In this document: piece after piece, positions 48,584 to 62,600 of the stretch
How positions within the stretch are numbered: position 1 is the first letter of the stretch
Layout: the number at the start of each line of letters is the position of its first letter
Assembly: GCA_963580455.1 (NCBI GenBank)
Contig: OY756958.1
Location: forward strand, 10,614,501 to 10,678,500
Source of the DNA: Euonymus europaeus
Lineage: Eukaryota > Streptophyta > Magnoliopsida > Celastrales > Celastraceae
Length of the DNA: 64,000 nt
Direction: 5' to 3'
The notes under the pieces: generated by a model
Databases searched by the model: none
Seen by the model: only the letters and a program-made list of their open reading frames with translations
What the model was told of the DNA's origin: nothing
Position numbers and translations under genes: made by a program

Positions 48584-51500
48584 GAGTTGAGCAATTCCGG
48601 ACCATAAAAGTTGCTCGGTGTACACTTTTTATTGTTATTCTATGTCAAATTTTACGACTATAAGCATCCTAGATTATTTCAGTTCCAAAACCCCAACTTT
48701 CTATGACAAATGAACAAAATCGTTTAAAGCTCCTCCATAGAGTGAGTTGTGCAACTTCGGATTATCGAAGTTGCTCGGTGTACACTTTTTATTGTTCTTC
48801 TATGTCAAATTTTACGAGTATAAGCTTCCTAGATTATTTCGATTCCAAAACCCCAACTTTCTACGACAAATGGACAAAAACGTTAAAAGCTCCTCCACAG
48901 ATAGAGTTGTACAACTTCGGACTATCAAAGTTGCTCGGTGTACACTTTTTATTGTTCTTCTATGTCAAATTTTACGAGTATAAGCTTCCTAAATTATTTC
49001 GATTCCAAAACCCCAACTTTCTATGACAAATGGACAAAAACGTTAAAACCTGCTCCAAAGAGAAAGTTGTGCAACTGCGGACTATCAAAGTTGCTCGATG
49101 TACACTTTTTATTGTTCTTCTATGTCAAATTTTACGAGTATAAGCTTCTTAGATTATTTCGATGCCAAAACCCTAACTTTCTATGACAAATGGACAAAAC
49201 CGTTTAAAGCTCCTCCATAGAGTGAGTTGTGCAACTTCGGACTATCGAAGTTGCTCGGTGTACACTTTTTATTGTTCTTCTATGTCAAATTTTACCAGTA
49301 TATGCTTGCTGGATTATTTTGATTCCAAAATCCCAAGTTTCTACGACAAATGGACAAAAACGTTAAAAGCTCCTCCATAGAGAGAGTTGTGCAACTTCGG
49401 ACTATCAAAGTTGCTCGGTGTACACTTTTTATTGTTCTTCTATGTCAAATTTTACGAGTATAAGCTTCCTAGATTATTTCGATTCCAAAACCACAACTTT
49501 CTATGACAAATGGACAAAAACGTTAAAACCTGCTCCATAGAGAAAGTTGTGCAACTGCGGACTATCAAAGTTGCTCGGTGTACACTTTTTATTGTTCTTC
49601 TATGTCAAATTTTACGAGTATAAGCTTCTTAGATTATTTCGATGCCAAAACCCTAACTTTCTATGACAAATGGACAAAACCGTTTAAAGCTCCTCCATAG
49701 AGTGAGTTGTGCAACTTCGGACCATCGAAGTTGCTCGGTGTACACTTTTTATTGTTCTTCTATGTCAAATTTTACGAGTATATGCTTGCTGGATTATTTT
49801 GATTCCAAAATCCCAAGTTTCTACGACAAATGGACAAAAACGTTAAAAGCTCCTCCATAGTGAGAGTTGTGCAACTTCGGACTATCAAAGTTGCTCGGTG
49901 TACACTTTTTATTGTTCTTCTATGTCAAATTTTACGAGTATAAGCTTCTTAGATTATTTCGATGCCAAAACCCCAACTTTCTATGACAAATGGACAAAAC
50001 CGTTTAAAGCTCCTCCATAGAGTGAGTTGTGCAACTTCGGACTATCGAAGTTGCTCGGTGTACACTTTTTATTGTTCTTCTATGTCAAATTTTACGAGTA
50101 TATGCTTGCTGGATTATTTTGATTCCAAAACCCCAACTATCAATAAGAAATGGGCAAAACCGTTAAAAGGTACTCCATAGTGAGAGTTGAGCAATTCCGG
50201 ACCATAAAAGTTGCTCGGTGTACAGTTTTTATTGTTCTTCTATGTCAAATTTTACGAGTATAAGCTTCCTAGATTATTTCGATTCCAAAAACCCAACTTT
50301 CTATGACAAATGGACAAAACCGTTTAAAGCTCCTCCATAGAGTGAGTTGTGCAACTTCGGACTATCAAAGTTGCTCGGTGTTCACTTTTTATTGTTCTTC
50401 TATGTCAAATTTTACAAGTATAAGATTCCTAAATTATTTCGATTCCAAAACCCCAACTTTCTATGACAAATGGAGAAAAACGTTAAAAGCTCCTCCATAG
50501 AGTGAGTTGTGCAACTTCGGACTATCAAAGTTGCTCGGTGTTCACTTTTTATTGTTCTTCTATGTCAAATTTTACAAGTATAAGATTCCTAAATTATTTC
50601 GATTCCAAAACCCCAACTTTCTATGACAAATGGACAAAAATGTTAAAAGCGCCTCCATAGAGTGAGTTGTGCAACTTCGGACTATCAAAGTTACTCGGTG
50701 AACACTCTTTATTGTTCTTCTATCTCAAATTTTACGACTATAAGCTTCCTAGATTATTTCGATGTGAAAACACCAACTTTACAAGACAAATGGGCAAAAA
50801 CATTAAATGCTCCTCCATAGAGAGAGTTGAGCAACTTCTAATCTTCAAAGTCGCTCGGTGTACGCTTTTTATTGTTCTTCTATGTCAAATTTTACGAGTA
50901 TATGCTTGCTGGATTATTTTTATTCCAAAAGCCCAACTATCAATAGGAAATGGGCAAAACCGTTAAAAGGTATTCCATAGCGAGAGTTGAGCAATTCCGG
51001 ACCATAAAAGTTGCTCGGTGTACACTTTTTATTGTTCTCCTATGTCAAATTTTACGACTATAAGCATCCTAGATTATTTCGATTTCAAAAGCTCAACTTT
51101 ATATGACAAATGGACAAAACCGTTTAAAGCTTCTCCATAGAGAGAGTTGAGCAACTTCGGACCATAAAAGTTGCTCGGTGTACACTTTTTATTCTTCTTC
51201 TATGTCAAATTTTACGACTATAAGCATCCTAGATTATTTCGATGCCAAAACCCCAACTTTCTATGACAAATGGACGAAATTGTTAAAAGCTCCTCCATAG
51301 AGAGAGTTGTGCAACTTCGGACTATCAAAGTTGCTCGATGTACACTTTTTATTGTTCTTCTACGTCAAATTTTACGAGTATAAGCTTGCTAGATTATTTT
51401 AATTCCAAAACCCCAACTATCAATAAGAAATGGGCAAAACCGTTAAAAGGTACTCCATAGTGAGAGTTGAGCAATTCCGGACAATATAAGTTGCTCGGTG

Positions 51501-54179
51501 TACACTTTTTATTGTTCTTCTACCTCAAATTTTACGAGTATAAGATTCCTAGATTATTTCGATTCAAAAATCCCAACTTTCTATGACAAATGGACAAAAA
51601 CGTTAAAAGCTCCTCCATAGAGAGAGTTGTGCAACTTCGGACTATCAAAGTTGCTCTGTGTACAATTTTTATTGTTCTTCTATGTCAAATTTTACCAGTA
51701 TAAGCTGCTTAGATTAGTTCGATGCCAAAACCCCAACTTTCTATGACAAATGGGCAAAACCGTTTAAAGCTCCTCCATAGAGTGAGTTGTGCAACTTCGG
51801 ACTATCAAAGTTGCTCATTGTGCACTTTTTATAGTTCTTCTATGTCAAATTTTACGAGTATATGCTTGCTGGATTATTTTGATTCCAAAACCCCAACTAT
51901 CAATAAGAAATGGGCAAAACCGTTAAAAGGTACTCCATAGTGAGAGTTGAGCAATTCCGGACCATAAAAGTTCCTCGGTGTACATTTTTTATTCTTCTTC
52001 TACGTCAAATTTTACGAGTATAAGCTTCCTAGATTATTTTGATGCCAAAACCCCAACTTTGTATGACAAATGGACAAAACCGTTTAAAGCTACTCCATAG
52101 AGAGAGTTGAGCAACTTCGGACTATAAAACTTGCTCGGTGTACTCTTTTTATTGTTCTTCTATGTCAAATTTTATGACTATAAGCATCCCAGATTATTTC
52201 GATGCCAAAACCCCAACTTTCTATGACAAATGGACAAAAACGTTAAAACCTCCTCCATAGAGTGAGTTGTGCAGCTTTGGACTATCAAAGTTGCTCGGTG
52301 TACACTTTTTATTGTTCTTTTATGTCAAATTTTACGAGTATAAGGTTCCTAGATTACTTCGATTCCAAAACCGCAACTTTCTATGACAAATGGACAAAAC
52401 CATTTAAAGCTACTCCATAAAGAGAGTTGAGCATATTCGGACTATAAAAGTTGCTCGGTGTACACTTTTTATTGTTCTTCTATGTCAAATTTTACGACTA
52501 TAAGAATCCCAGATTATTTCAATGCCAAAACCCAAACTTTCTATGACAAATGGACAAAAACGTTAAAACCTCCTCCATAGAGTGAGTTGTGCAACTTCGG
52601 ACTATCAAAGTTTCTCGGTGTACACTTTTTATTGTTCTTCTATGTCAAATTTTACGAGTATAAGCTTCCTAGATTATTTCGATTCCAAAACCCCAACTTT
52701 CTATGACAAATGGACAAAAATGTTAAAAGCTCCTCCATAGAGTGAGTTGTGCTACTTCGCACTATCAAAGTTGCTCGGTGTACACTTCTTATTGTTCTTC
52801 TATCTCAAATTTTACGACTATAAGCTTCCTAGATTATTTCGATGTGAAAACACCAACTTTACAAGACAAATGGGCAAAAACATTAAAAGCTCCTCCATAG
52901 AGAGAGTTGAGCAACTTCTAATCAGCAAAGTCGCTCGGTGTACGCTTTTTATTGTTCTTCTATCTCAAATTTTACGAGTATATGCTTGCTGGATTATTTT
53001 TATTCCAAAAGCCCAACTATCAATAGGAAATGGGCAAAACCGTTAAAAGGTATTCCATAGTGAGAGTTGAGCAATTCCAGACCATAAAAGTTGCTCAGTG
53101 TACCCTTTTTATTGTTCTTCTATGTCAAATTTTACGACTATAAGCATCCTAGATTATTTCGATGCCAAAACCCCAACTTTCTATGACAAATCGACAAAAT
53201 CGTTAAAAGCTACTCTATAGAGAGAGTTGAGAAACTTCAGACCATAAAAGTTGCTCGGTGTACACTTTTTATTGTTCTTCTATGTCAAATTTTACGAGTA
53301 TAAGCATCCTAGATTATTTCGATGCCAAAACCCCAACTTTCTATGACAAATGGACAAAAACGTTAGAAGCTCCTCCATAGAGTGAGTTGTGCAACTTCGG
53401 ACTATCGAAGTTGCTCGGTGTACACTTTTTATTGTTCTTCTATGTCAAATTTTACGACTATAGGCATCCTAGATTATTTCGATTCCAAAACCTCAACTTT
53501 CTATGACAAATGGACAAAACCGTTTAAAGCTACTCCATAGAGAGAGTTGAGCAACTTCGGACCATAAAAGTTGCTCGGTGTATACTTTTTATTGTTCTTC
53601 CATGTCAAATTTTACGACTATAAGCATCCTAGATTATTTCGATGCCAAAACCCCAACTTTCTAAGACAAATGGACAAAAACGTTAAAAGCTCCTACATAG
53701 AGTGAGTTGTGCAACTTCGGACTATCAAAGTTGCTCGGTGTACACTTTTTATTGTTCTTCTATGTCAAATTTTACGAGTATAAGCTTCGTAGATTATTTC
53801 GATTCCAAAACCCCAACTTTCTATGACAAATGGACAAAAACGTTAAAAGCTCCTCCATAGAGAGAGTTGTGCAACTTCGGACTATCAAAGTTGCTCGGTG
53901 TACACTTTTTATTGTTCTTCTATGTCAAATTTTACGAGTATAAGCTTCCTAGATTATTTCGATGCCAAAACCCCAACTTTCTATGACAAATGGACAAAAC
54001 CGTTTAAAGCTCCTCCATAGAGTGAGTTGAGCAACTTCGGACTATCGAAGTTGCTCGGTGTACACTTTTTATTGTTCTTCTATGTCAAATTTTACGTGTA
54101 TATGCTTGCTGGATTATTTTGATTCCAAAACGCCAACTATCAATAAGAAATTGGCAAAACCGTTAAAAGCTACTCCATA

Positions 54180-57100
54180 GTGAGAGTTGAGCAATTCCGG
54201 ACCATAAAAGTTGCTCGGTGTACACTTTTTATTGTTCTTCTATGTCAAATTTTACGACTATAAGCATCCTAGATTATTTCGATTTCAAAACCTCAACTTT
54301 ATATGACAAATGGACAAAACCGTTTAAAGCTTCTCCATAGAGAGAGTTGAGCAACTTCGGACCATAAAAGTTGCTCGGTGTACACTTTTTATTCTTCTTC
54401 TATGTCAAATTTTACGACTCTAACCATCCTAGATTATTTCGATGCCAAAACCCCAACTTTCTATGACAAATGGACAAAATTGTTAAAAGCTCTTCCATAG
54501 AGAGAGTTGTGCAACTTCGGACTATCAAAGTTGCTCGATGTACACTTTTTATTGTTCTTCTATGTCAAATTTTACGAGTATAAGCTTGCTAGATTATTTT
54601 GATTCCAAAACCCCAACTATCAATAAGAAATGGTCAAAACCGTTAAAAGCTACCCCATAGTGTGAGTTGAGCAATTCCGGACCATAAAAGTTGCTCGGTG
54701 TACACTTTTTATTGTTCTTCTATGTCAAATTTTACGAGTATAAGCTTGCTAGATTATTTTGATTCCAAAACCCCAACTATCAATAAGAAATGGGCAAAAC
54801 CGTTAAAAGGTACTCCATAGTGAGAGTTGAGCAATTCCGGACCATAAAAGTTGCTCGGTGTACACTTTTTATTGTTCTTCTATGTCAAATTTTACGACTA
54901 TAAGCATCCTAGATTATTTCGATGCCAAAATCCCAACTTTCTATGACAAATGGACAAAACCGTTTAAAGCTCCTCCATAGAGTGAGTTGTGCAACTTCGG
55001 ACTATCGAAGTTGCTCGGTGTACACTTTTTATTGTTCTTCTATGTCAAATTTTACGTGTATATGCTTGCTGGATTATTTTGATTCCAAAACGCCAACTAT
55101 CAATAAGAAATTGGCAAAACCGTTAAAAGCTACTCCATAGTGAGAGTTGAGCAATTCCGGACCATAAAAGTTGCTCGGTGTACACTTTTTATTGTTCTTC
55201 TATGTCAAATTTTACGACTATAAGCATCCTAGATTATTTCGATTCCAAAACACCAACTTTCTATGACAAATGGACAAAACCGTTTAAAGCTACTCCATAG
55301 AGAGAGTTGAGCAACTTCGGACTATAAAACTTGCTCGGTGTACACTTTTTATTGTTCTTCTATGTCAAATTTTATGACTATAAGCATCCCAGATTATTTC
55401 GATGCCAAAACCCCAACTTTCTATGACAAATGGACAAAAACGTTAAAACCTCCTCCATAGAGTGAGTTGTGCAACTTCGGACTATCTAAGTTGCTCGTTG
55501 TACACTTTTTATTGTTCTTCTATGTCAAATTTTACGAGTATAAGCTTCCTAGATTACTTCGATTCTAAAACCCCAACTTTCTATGACAAATGGACAAAAC
55601 CGTTTAAAGCTACTCCATAGAGAGAGTTGAGCAACTTCGGACTACAAAAGTTGCTCGATGTACACTTTTTATTGTTCATCTATGTTAAATTTTACGACTA
55701 TAAGAATCCCAGATTATTTCAATGCCAAAACCCAAACTTTCTATGACAAATGGACAAAAACGTTAAAACCTCCTCCATAGAGTGAGTTGTGCAACTTTGG
55801 ACTATCAAAGTTGCTCGGTGTACACTTTTTATTGTTCTTCTATGTCAAATTTTACGAGTAAAAGCTTCCTAGATTATTTCGATTCCAAAACCCCAACTTT
55901 CTATGACAAATGGACAAAAATGTTAAAAGCTCCTCCATAGAGTGAGTTGTGCAACTTCGGACTATCAAAGTTGCTCGGTGTACACTTTTTATTGTTCTTC
56001 TATCTCAAATTTTACGACTATATGCTTCCTAGATTATTTCGACGTGAAAACACCAACTTTACAAGACAAATGGGCAAAAACATTAAAAGCTCCTCCATAG
56101 AGAGAGTTGAGCAACTTCTAATCATCAATGTCCCTCGGTGTACGCTTTTTATTGTTCTTCTATGTCAAATTTTACGAGTATATGCTTGCTGGATTATTTT
56201 TATTCCAAAAGCCCAACTATCAATAGGAAATGGGCAAAACCGTTAAAAGGTATTCCATAGTGAGAGTTGAGCAATTCCGGACCATAAAAGTTGCTCGGTG
56301 TACACTTTTTATTGTTCTTCTATGTCAAATTTTACGACTATAAGCATCCTAGATTATTTCGATTTCAAAACCTCATCTTTATATGACAAATGGACAAAAC
56401 CGTTTAAAGCTTCTCCATAGTGAGAGTTGAGCAATTCCGGACCATAAAAGTTGCTCGGTGTACACTTTTTATTGTTCTTCTATGTCAAATTTTACGACTA
56501 TAAGCATCCTAGATTATTTCGATTTCAAAACCTCATCTTTATATGACAAATGGACAAAACCGTTTAAAGCTTCTCCATAGTGAGAGTTGAGCAATTCCGG
56601 ACTATAAAAGTTGCTCGGTGTACACTTTTTATTGTTCTTGTATGTCAAATTTTACGACTATAAGCATCCTAGATTATTTCGATTTCAAAACCTCAACTTT
56701 ATATGACAAATGGACAAAACCGTTTAAAGCTTCTCCATAGAGAGAGTTGAGCAACTTCGGACCATAAAAGTTGCTCGGTGTACACTTTTTATTCTTCTTC
56801 TATGTCAAATTTTACGACTATAACCATCCTAGATTTTTTCGATGCCAAAACCCCAACTTTCTATGACAAATGGACAAAATTGTTAAAAGCTCCTCCATAG
56901 AGAGAGTTGTGCAACTTCGGACTATCAAAGTTGCTCGATGTACACTTTTTATTGTTCTTCTATGTCAAATTTTACGAGTATAAGCTTGCTAGATTATTTT
57001 GATTCCAAAACCCCAACTATCAATAAGAAATGGTCAAAACCGTTAAAAGGTACCCCATAGTGAGAGTTGAGCAATTCCGGACCATAAAAGTTGCTCGGTG

Positions 57101-58250
57101 TACACTTTTTATTGTTCTTCTATGTCAAATTTTACGAGTATAAGCTTGCTAGATTATTTTGATTCCAAAACCCCAACTATCAATAAGAAATGGGCAAAAC
57201 CGTTAAAAGGTACTCCATAGTGAGAGTTGAGCAATTCCGGACCATAAAAGTTGCTCGGTGTACACTTTTTATTGTTCTTCTATGTCAAATTTTACGACTA
57301 TAAGCATCCTAGATTATTTCGATGCCAAAACCCCAACTTTCTATGACAAATGGACAAAACCGTTTAAAGCTCCTCCATAGAGTGAGTTGTGCAACTTCGG
57401 ACTATCGAAGTTGCTCGGTGTACACTTTTTATTGTTCTTCTATGTCAAATTTTACGTGTATATGCTTGCTGGATTATTTTGATTCCAAAACGCCAACTAT
57501 CAATAAGAAATTGGCAAAACCGTTAAAAGCTACTCCATAGTGAGAGTTGAGCAATTCCGGACCATAAAAGTTGCTCGGTGTACACTTTTTATTGTTCTTC
57601 TATGTCAAATTTTTCGACTATAAGCATCCTAGATTATTTCGATTCCAAAACACCAACTTTCTATGACAAATGGACAAAACCGTTTAAAGCTACTCCATAG
57701 AGAGATTGAGCAACTTCGGACTATAAAACTTGCTCTGTGTACACTTTTTATTGTTCTTCTATGTCAAATTTTATGACTATAAGCATCCCAGATTATTTCG
57801 ATGCCAAAACCCTAACTTTCTATGACAAATGGACAAAACCGTTTAAAGCTCCTCCATAGAGTGAGTTGTGCAACTTCGGACTATCGAAGTTGCTCGTTGT
57901 ACACTTTTTATTGTTCTTCTATGTCAAATTTTACGAGTATAAGCTTCCTAGATTACTTCGATTCTAAAACCCCAACTTTCTATGACAAATGGACAAAACC
58001 GTTTAAAGCTACTCCATAGAGAGAGTTGAGCAACTTCGGACTATCAAAGTTGCTCGGTGTACACTTTTTATTGTTCATCTATGTTAAATTTTACGACTAT
58101 AAAAATCCCAGATTATTTCAATGCCAAAACCCAAACTTTCTATGACAAATGGACAAAAACGTTAAAACCTCCTCCATAGAGTGAGTTGTGCAACTTTGGA
58201 CTATCAAAGTTGCTCGGTGTACACTTTTTATTGTTCTTCTATGTCAAATT
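54180..58250. repeat. 2,400-bp (15-monomer) satellite tandem duplication
   Basis: About 54180-56580 is repeated from about 56581 with offset 2,400, falling to 2,399 after a one-base loss near 57705. Markers are TAACCATCCTAGATT (54421 and 56821), GGACAAAATTGTTAAAAGC (54472 and 56872), and the monomer with AAAACGCCAACTATC and AAATTGGC (near 55087 and 57487). Between the units, two almost identical single monomers with CCTCATCTTTATATGAC lie 160 bases apart near 56371 and 56531. Confidence 0.8.
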
Positions 58251-59655
58251 TTACGAGTATAAGCTTCTTAGATTATTTCGATGCCAAAACCCTAACTTTC
58301 TATGACAAATGGACAAAACCGTTTAAAGCTCCTCCATAGAGTGAGTTGTGCAACTTCGGACTATCGAAGTTGCTCGGTGTACACTTTTTATTGTTCTTCT
58401 ATGTCAAATTTTACGAGTATAAGCTTGCTAGATTATTTTGATTCCAAAACCCCAACTATCAATAAGAAATGGGCAAAACCGTTAAAAGGTACTCCATAGT
58501 GAGAGTTGAGCAATTCCGGACCATAAAAGTTGCTCGGTGTACACTTTTTATTGTTCTTCTATGTCAAATTTTACGACTATAAGCATCCTAGATTATTTCG
58601 ATGCCAAAACCCCAACTTTCTATGACAAATGGACAAAACCGTTTAAAGCTCCTCCATAGAGTGAGTTGTGCAACTTCGGACTATCGAAGTTGCTCGGTGT
58701 ACACTTTTTATTGTTCTTCTATGTCAAATTTTACGTGTATATGCTTGCTGGATTATTTTGATTCCAAAACGCCAACTATCAATAAGAAATTGGCAAAACC
58801 GTTAAAAGCTACTCCATAGTGAGAGTTGAGCAATTCCGGACCATAAAAGTTGCTCGGTGTACACTTTTTATTGTTCTTCTATGTCAAATTTTTCGACTAT
58901 AAGCATCCTAGATTATTTCGATTCCAAAACACCAACTTTCTATGACAAATGGACAAAACCGTTTAAAGCTACTCCATAGAGAGATTGAGCAACTTCGGAC
59001 TATAAAACTTGCTCTGTGTACACTTTTTATTGTTCTTCTATGTCAAATTTTATGACTATAAGCATCCCAGATTATTTCGATGCCAAAACCCTAACTTTCT
59101 ATGACAAATGGACAAAACCGTTTAAAGCTCCTCCATAGAGTGAGTTGTGCAACTTCGGACTATCGAAGTTGCTCGTTGTACACTTTTTATTGTTCTTCTA
59201 TGTCAAATTTTACGAGTATAAGCTTCCTAGATTACTTCGATTCTAAAACCCCAACTTTCTATGACAAATGGACAAAACCGTTTAAAGCTACTCCATAGAG
59301 AGAGTTGAGCAACTTCGGACTATCAAAGTTGCTCGGTGTACACTTTTTATTGTTCATCTATGTTAAATTTTACGACTATAAAAATCCCAGATTATTTCAA
59401 TGCCAAAACCCAAACTTTCTATGACAAATGGACAAAAACGTTAAAACCTCCTCCATAGAGTGAGTTGTGCAACTTTGGACTATCAAAGTTGCTCGGTGTA
59501 CACTTTTTATTGTTCTTCTATGTCAAATTTTACGAGTATAAGCTTCTTAGATTATTTCGATGCCAAAACCCTAACTTTCTATGACAAATGGACAAAACCG
59601 TTTAAAGCTCCTCCATAGAGTGAGTTGTGCAACTTCGGACTATCGAAGTTGCTCG
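57098..59655. repeat. 1,279-bp (8-monomer) satellite tandem duplication
   Basis: Unit 1 is about 57098-58376 and unit 2 about 58377-59655. The copies share private changes: AATTTTTCGACTATAAG, the one-base-deleted GAGAGATTGAGC, CTTGCTCTGTGTAC, ATAAAAATCCCAG and TTGTTCATCTATGTTAAATTT. The deleted base makes the period 1,279 rather than 1,280. I saw almost no differences between units, so this is among the youngest duplications in the window. Confidence 0.87.
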
Positions 59656-62600
59656 GTGTACACTTTTTATTGTTCTTCTATGTCAAATTTTACGAGTATA
59701 TGCTTGCTGGATTATTTTGATTCCAAAATCCCAAGTTTCTACGACAAATGGACAAAAACGTTAAAAGCTCCTCCATAGAGAGAGTTGTGCAACTTCGGAC
59801 TATCAAAGTTGCTCGGTGTACACTTTTTATTGTTCTTCTATGTCAAATTTTACGAGTATAAGCTTCTTAGATTATTTCGATGCCAAAACCCCAACTTTCT
59901 ATGACAAATGGACAAAACCGTTTAAAGCTCCTCCATAGAGTGAGTTGTGCAACTTCGGACTATCGAAGTTGCTCGGTGTACACTTTTTATTGTTCTTCTA
60001 TGTCAAATTTTACGAGTATATGCTTGCTGGATTATTTTGATTCCAAAACCCCAACTATCAATAAGAAATGGGCAAAACCGTTAAAAGGTACTCCATAGTG
60101 AGAGTTGAGCAATTCCGGACCATAAAAGTTGCTCGGTGTACAGTTTTTATTGTTCTTCTATGTCAAATTTTACGAGTATAAGCTTCCTAGATTATTTCGA
60201 TTCCAAAAACCCAACTTTCTATGACAAATGGACAAAACCGTTTAAAGCTCCTCCATAGAGTGAGTTGTGCAACTTCGGACTATCAAAGTTGCTCGGTGTT
60301 CACTTTTTATTGTTCTTCTATGTCAAATTTTACAAGTATAAGATTCCTAAATTATTTCGATTCCAAAACCCCAACTTTCTATGACAAATGGAGAAAAACG
60401 TTAAAAGCTCATCCATAGAGTGAGTTGTGCAACTTCGGACTATCAAAGTTGCTCGGTGTTCACTTTTTATTGTTCTTCTATGTCAAATTTTACAAGTATA
60501 AGATTCCTAAATTATTTCGATTCCAAAACCCCAACTTTCTATGACAAATGGACAAAAATGTTAAAAGCGCCTCCATAGAGTGAGTTGTGCAACTTCGGAC
60601 TATCAAAGTTACTCGGTGAACACTCTTTATTGTTCTTCTATCTCAAATTTTACGACTATAAGCTTCCTAGATTATTTCGATGTGAAAACACCAACTTTAC
60701 AAGACAAATGGGCAAAAACATTAAATGCTCCTCCATAGAGAGAGTTGAGCAACTTCTAATCTTCAAAGTCGCTCGGTGTACGCTTTTTATTGTTCTTCTA
60801 TGTCAAATTTTACGAGTATATGCTTGCTGGATTATTTTTATTCCAAAAGCCCAACTATCAATAGGAAATGGGCAAAACCGTTAAAAGGTATTCCATAGCG
60901 AGAGTTGAGCAATTCCGGACCATAAAAGTTGCTCGGTGTACACTTTTTATTGTTCTCCTATGTCAAATTTTACGACTATAAGCATCCTAGATTATTTCGA
61001 TTTCAAAAGCTCAACTTTATATGACAAATGGACAAAACCGTTTAAAGCTTCTCCATAGAGAGAGTTGAGCAACTTCGGACCATAAAAGTTGCTCGGTGTA
61101 CACTTTTTATTCTTCTTCTATGTCAAATTTTACGACTATAAGCATCCTAGATTATTTCGATGCCAAAACCCCAACTTTCTATGACAAATGGACGAAATTG
61201 TTAAAAGCTCCTCCATAGAGAGAGTTGTGCAACTTCGGACTATCAAAGTTGCTCGATGTACACTTTTTATTGTTCTTCTACGTCAAATTTTACGAGTATA
61301 AGCTTGCTAGATTATTTTGATTCCAAAACCCCAACTATCAATAAGAAATGGGCAAAACCGTTAAAAGGTACTCCATAGTGAGAGTTGAGCAATTCCGGAC
61401 CATAAAAGTTCCTCGGTGTACATTTTTTATTTTTCTTCTACGTCAAATTTTACGAGTATAAGCTTCCTAGATTATTTTGATGCCAAAACCCCAACTTTGT
61501 ATGACAAATGGACAAAACCGTTTAAAGCTACTCCATAGAGAGAGTTGAGCAACTTCGGACTATAAAACTTGCTCGGTGTACTCTTTTTATTGTTCTTCTA
61601 TGTCAAATTTTATGACTATAAGCATCCCAGATTATTTCGATGCCAAAACCCCAACTTTCTATGACAAATGGACAAAAACGTTAAAACCTCCTCCATAGAG
61701 TGAGTTGTGCAGCTTTGGACTATCAAAGTTGCTCGGTGTACACTTTTTATTGTTCTTTTATGTCAAATTTTACGAGTATAAGGTTCCTAGATTACTTCGA
61801 TTCCAAAACCGCAACTTTCTATGACAAATGGACAAAACCATTTAAAGCTACTCCATAAAGAGAGTTGAGCATATTCGGACTATAAAAGTTGCTCGGTGTA
61901 CACTTTTTATTGTTCTTCTATGTCAAATTTTACGACTATAAGAATCCCAGATTATTTCAATGCCAAAACCCAAACTTTCTATGACAAATGGACAAAAACG
62001 TTAAAACCTCCTCCATAGAGTGAGTTGTGCAACTGCGGACTATCAAAGTTTCTCGGTGTACACTTTTTATTGTTCTTCTATGTCAAATTTTACGAGTATA
62101 AGCTTCCTAGATTATTTCGATTCCAAAACCCCAACTTTCTATGACAAATGGACAAAAATGTTAAAAGCTCCTCCATAGAGTGAGTTGTGCTACTTCGCAC
62201 TATCAAAGTTGCTCGGTGTACACTTCTTATTGTTCTTCTATCTCAAATTTTACGACTATAAGCTTCCTAGATTATTTCGATGTGAAAACACCAACTTTAC
62301 AAGACAAATGGGCAAAAACATTAAAAGCTCCTCCATAGAGAGAGTTGAGCAACTTCTAATCAGCAAAGTCGCTCGGTGTACGCTTTTTATTGTTCTTCTA
62401 TCTCAAATTTTACGAGTATATGCTTGCTGGATTATTTTTATTCCAAAAGCCCAACTATCAATAAGAAATGGGCAAAACCGTTAAAAGCTACTCCATAGTG
62501 AGAGTTGAGCAATTCCGGACCATAAAAGTTCCTCGGTGTACATTTTTTATTTTTCTTCTACGTCAAATTTTACGAGTATAAGCTTCCTAGATTATTTTGA

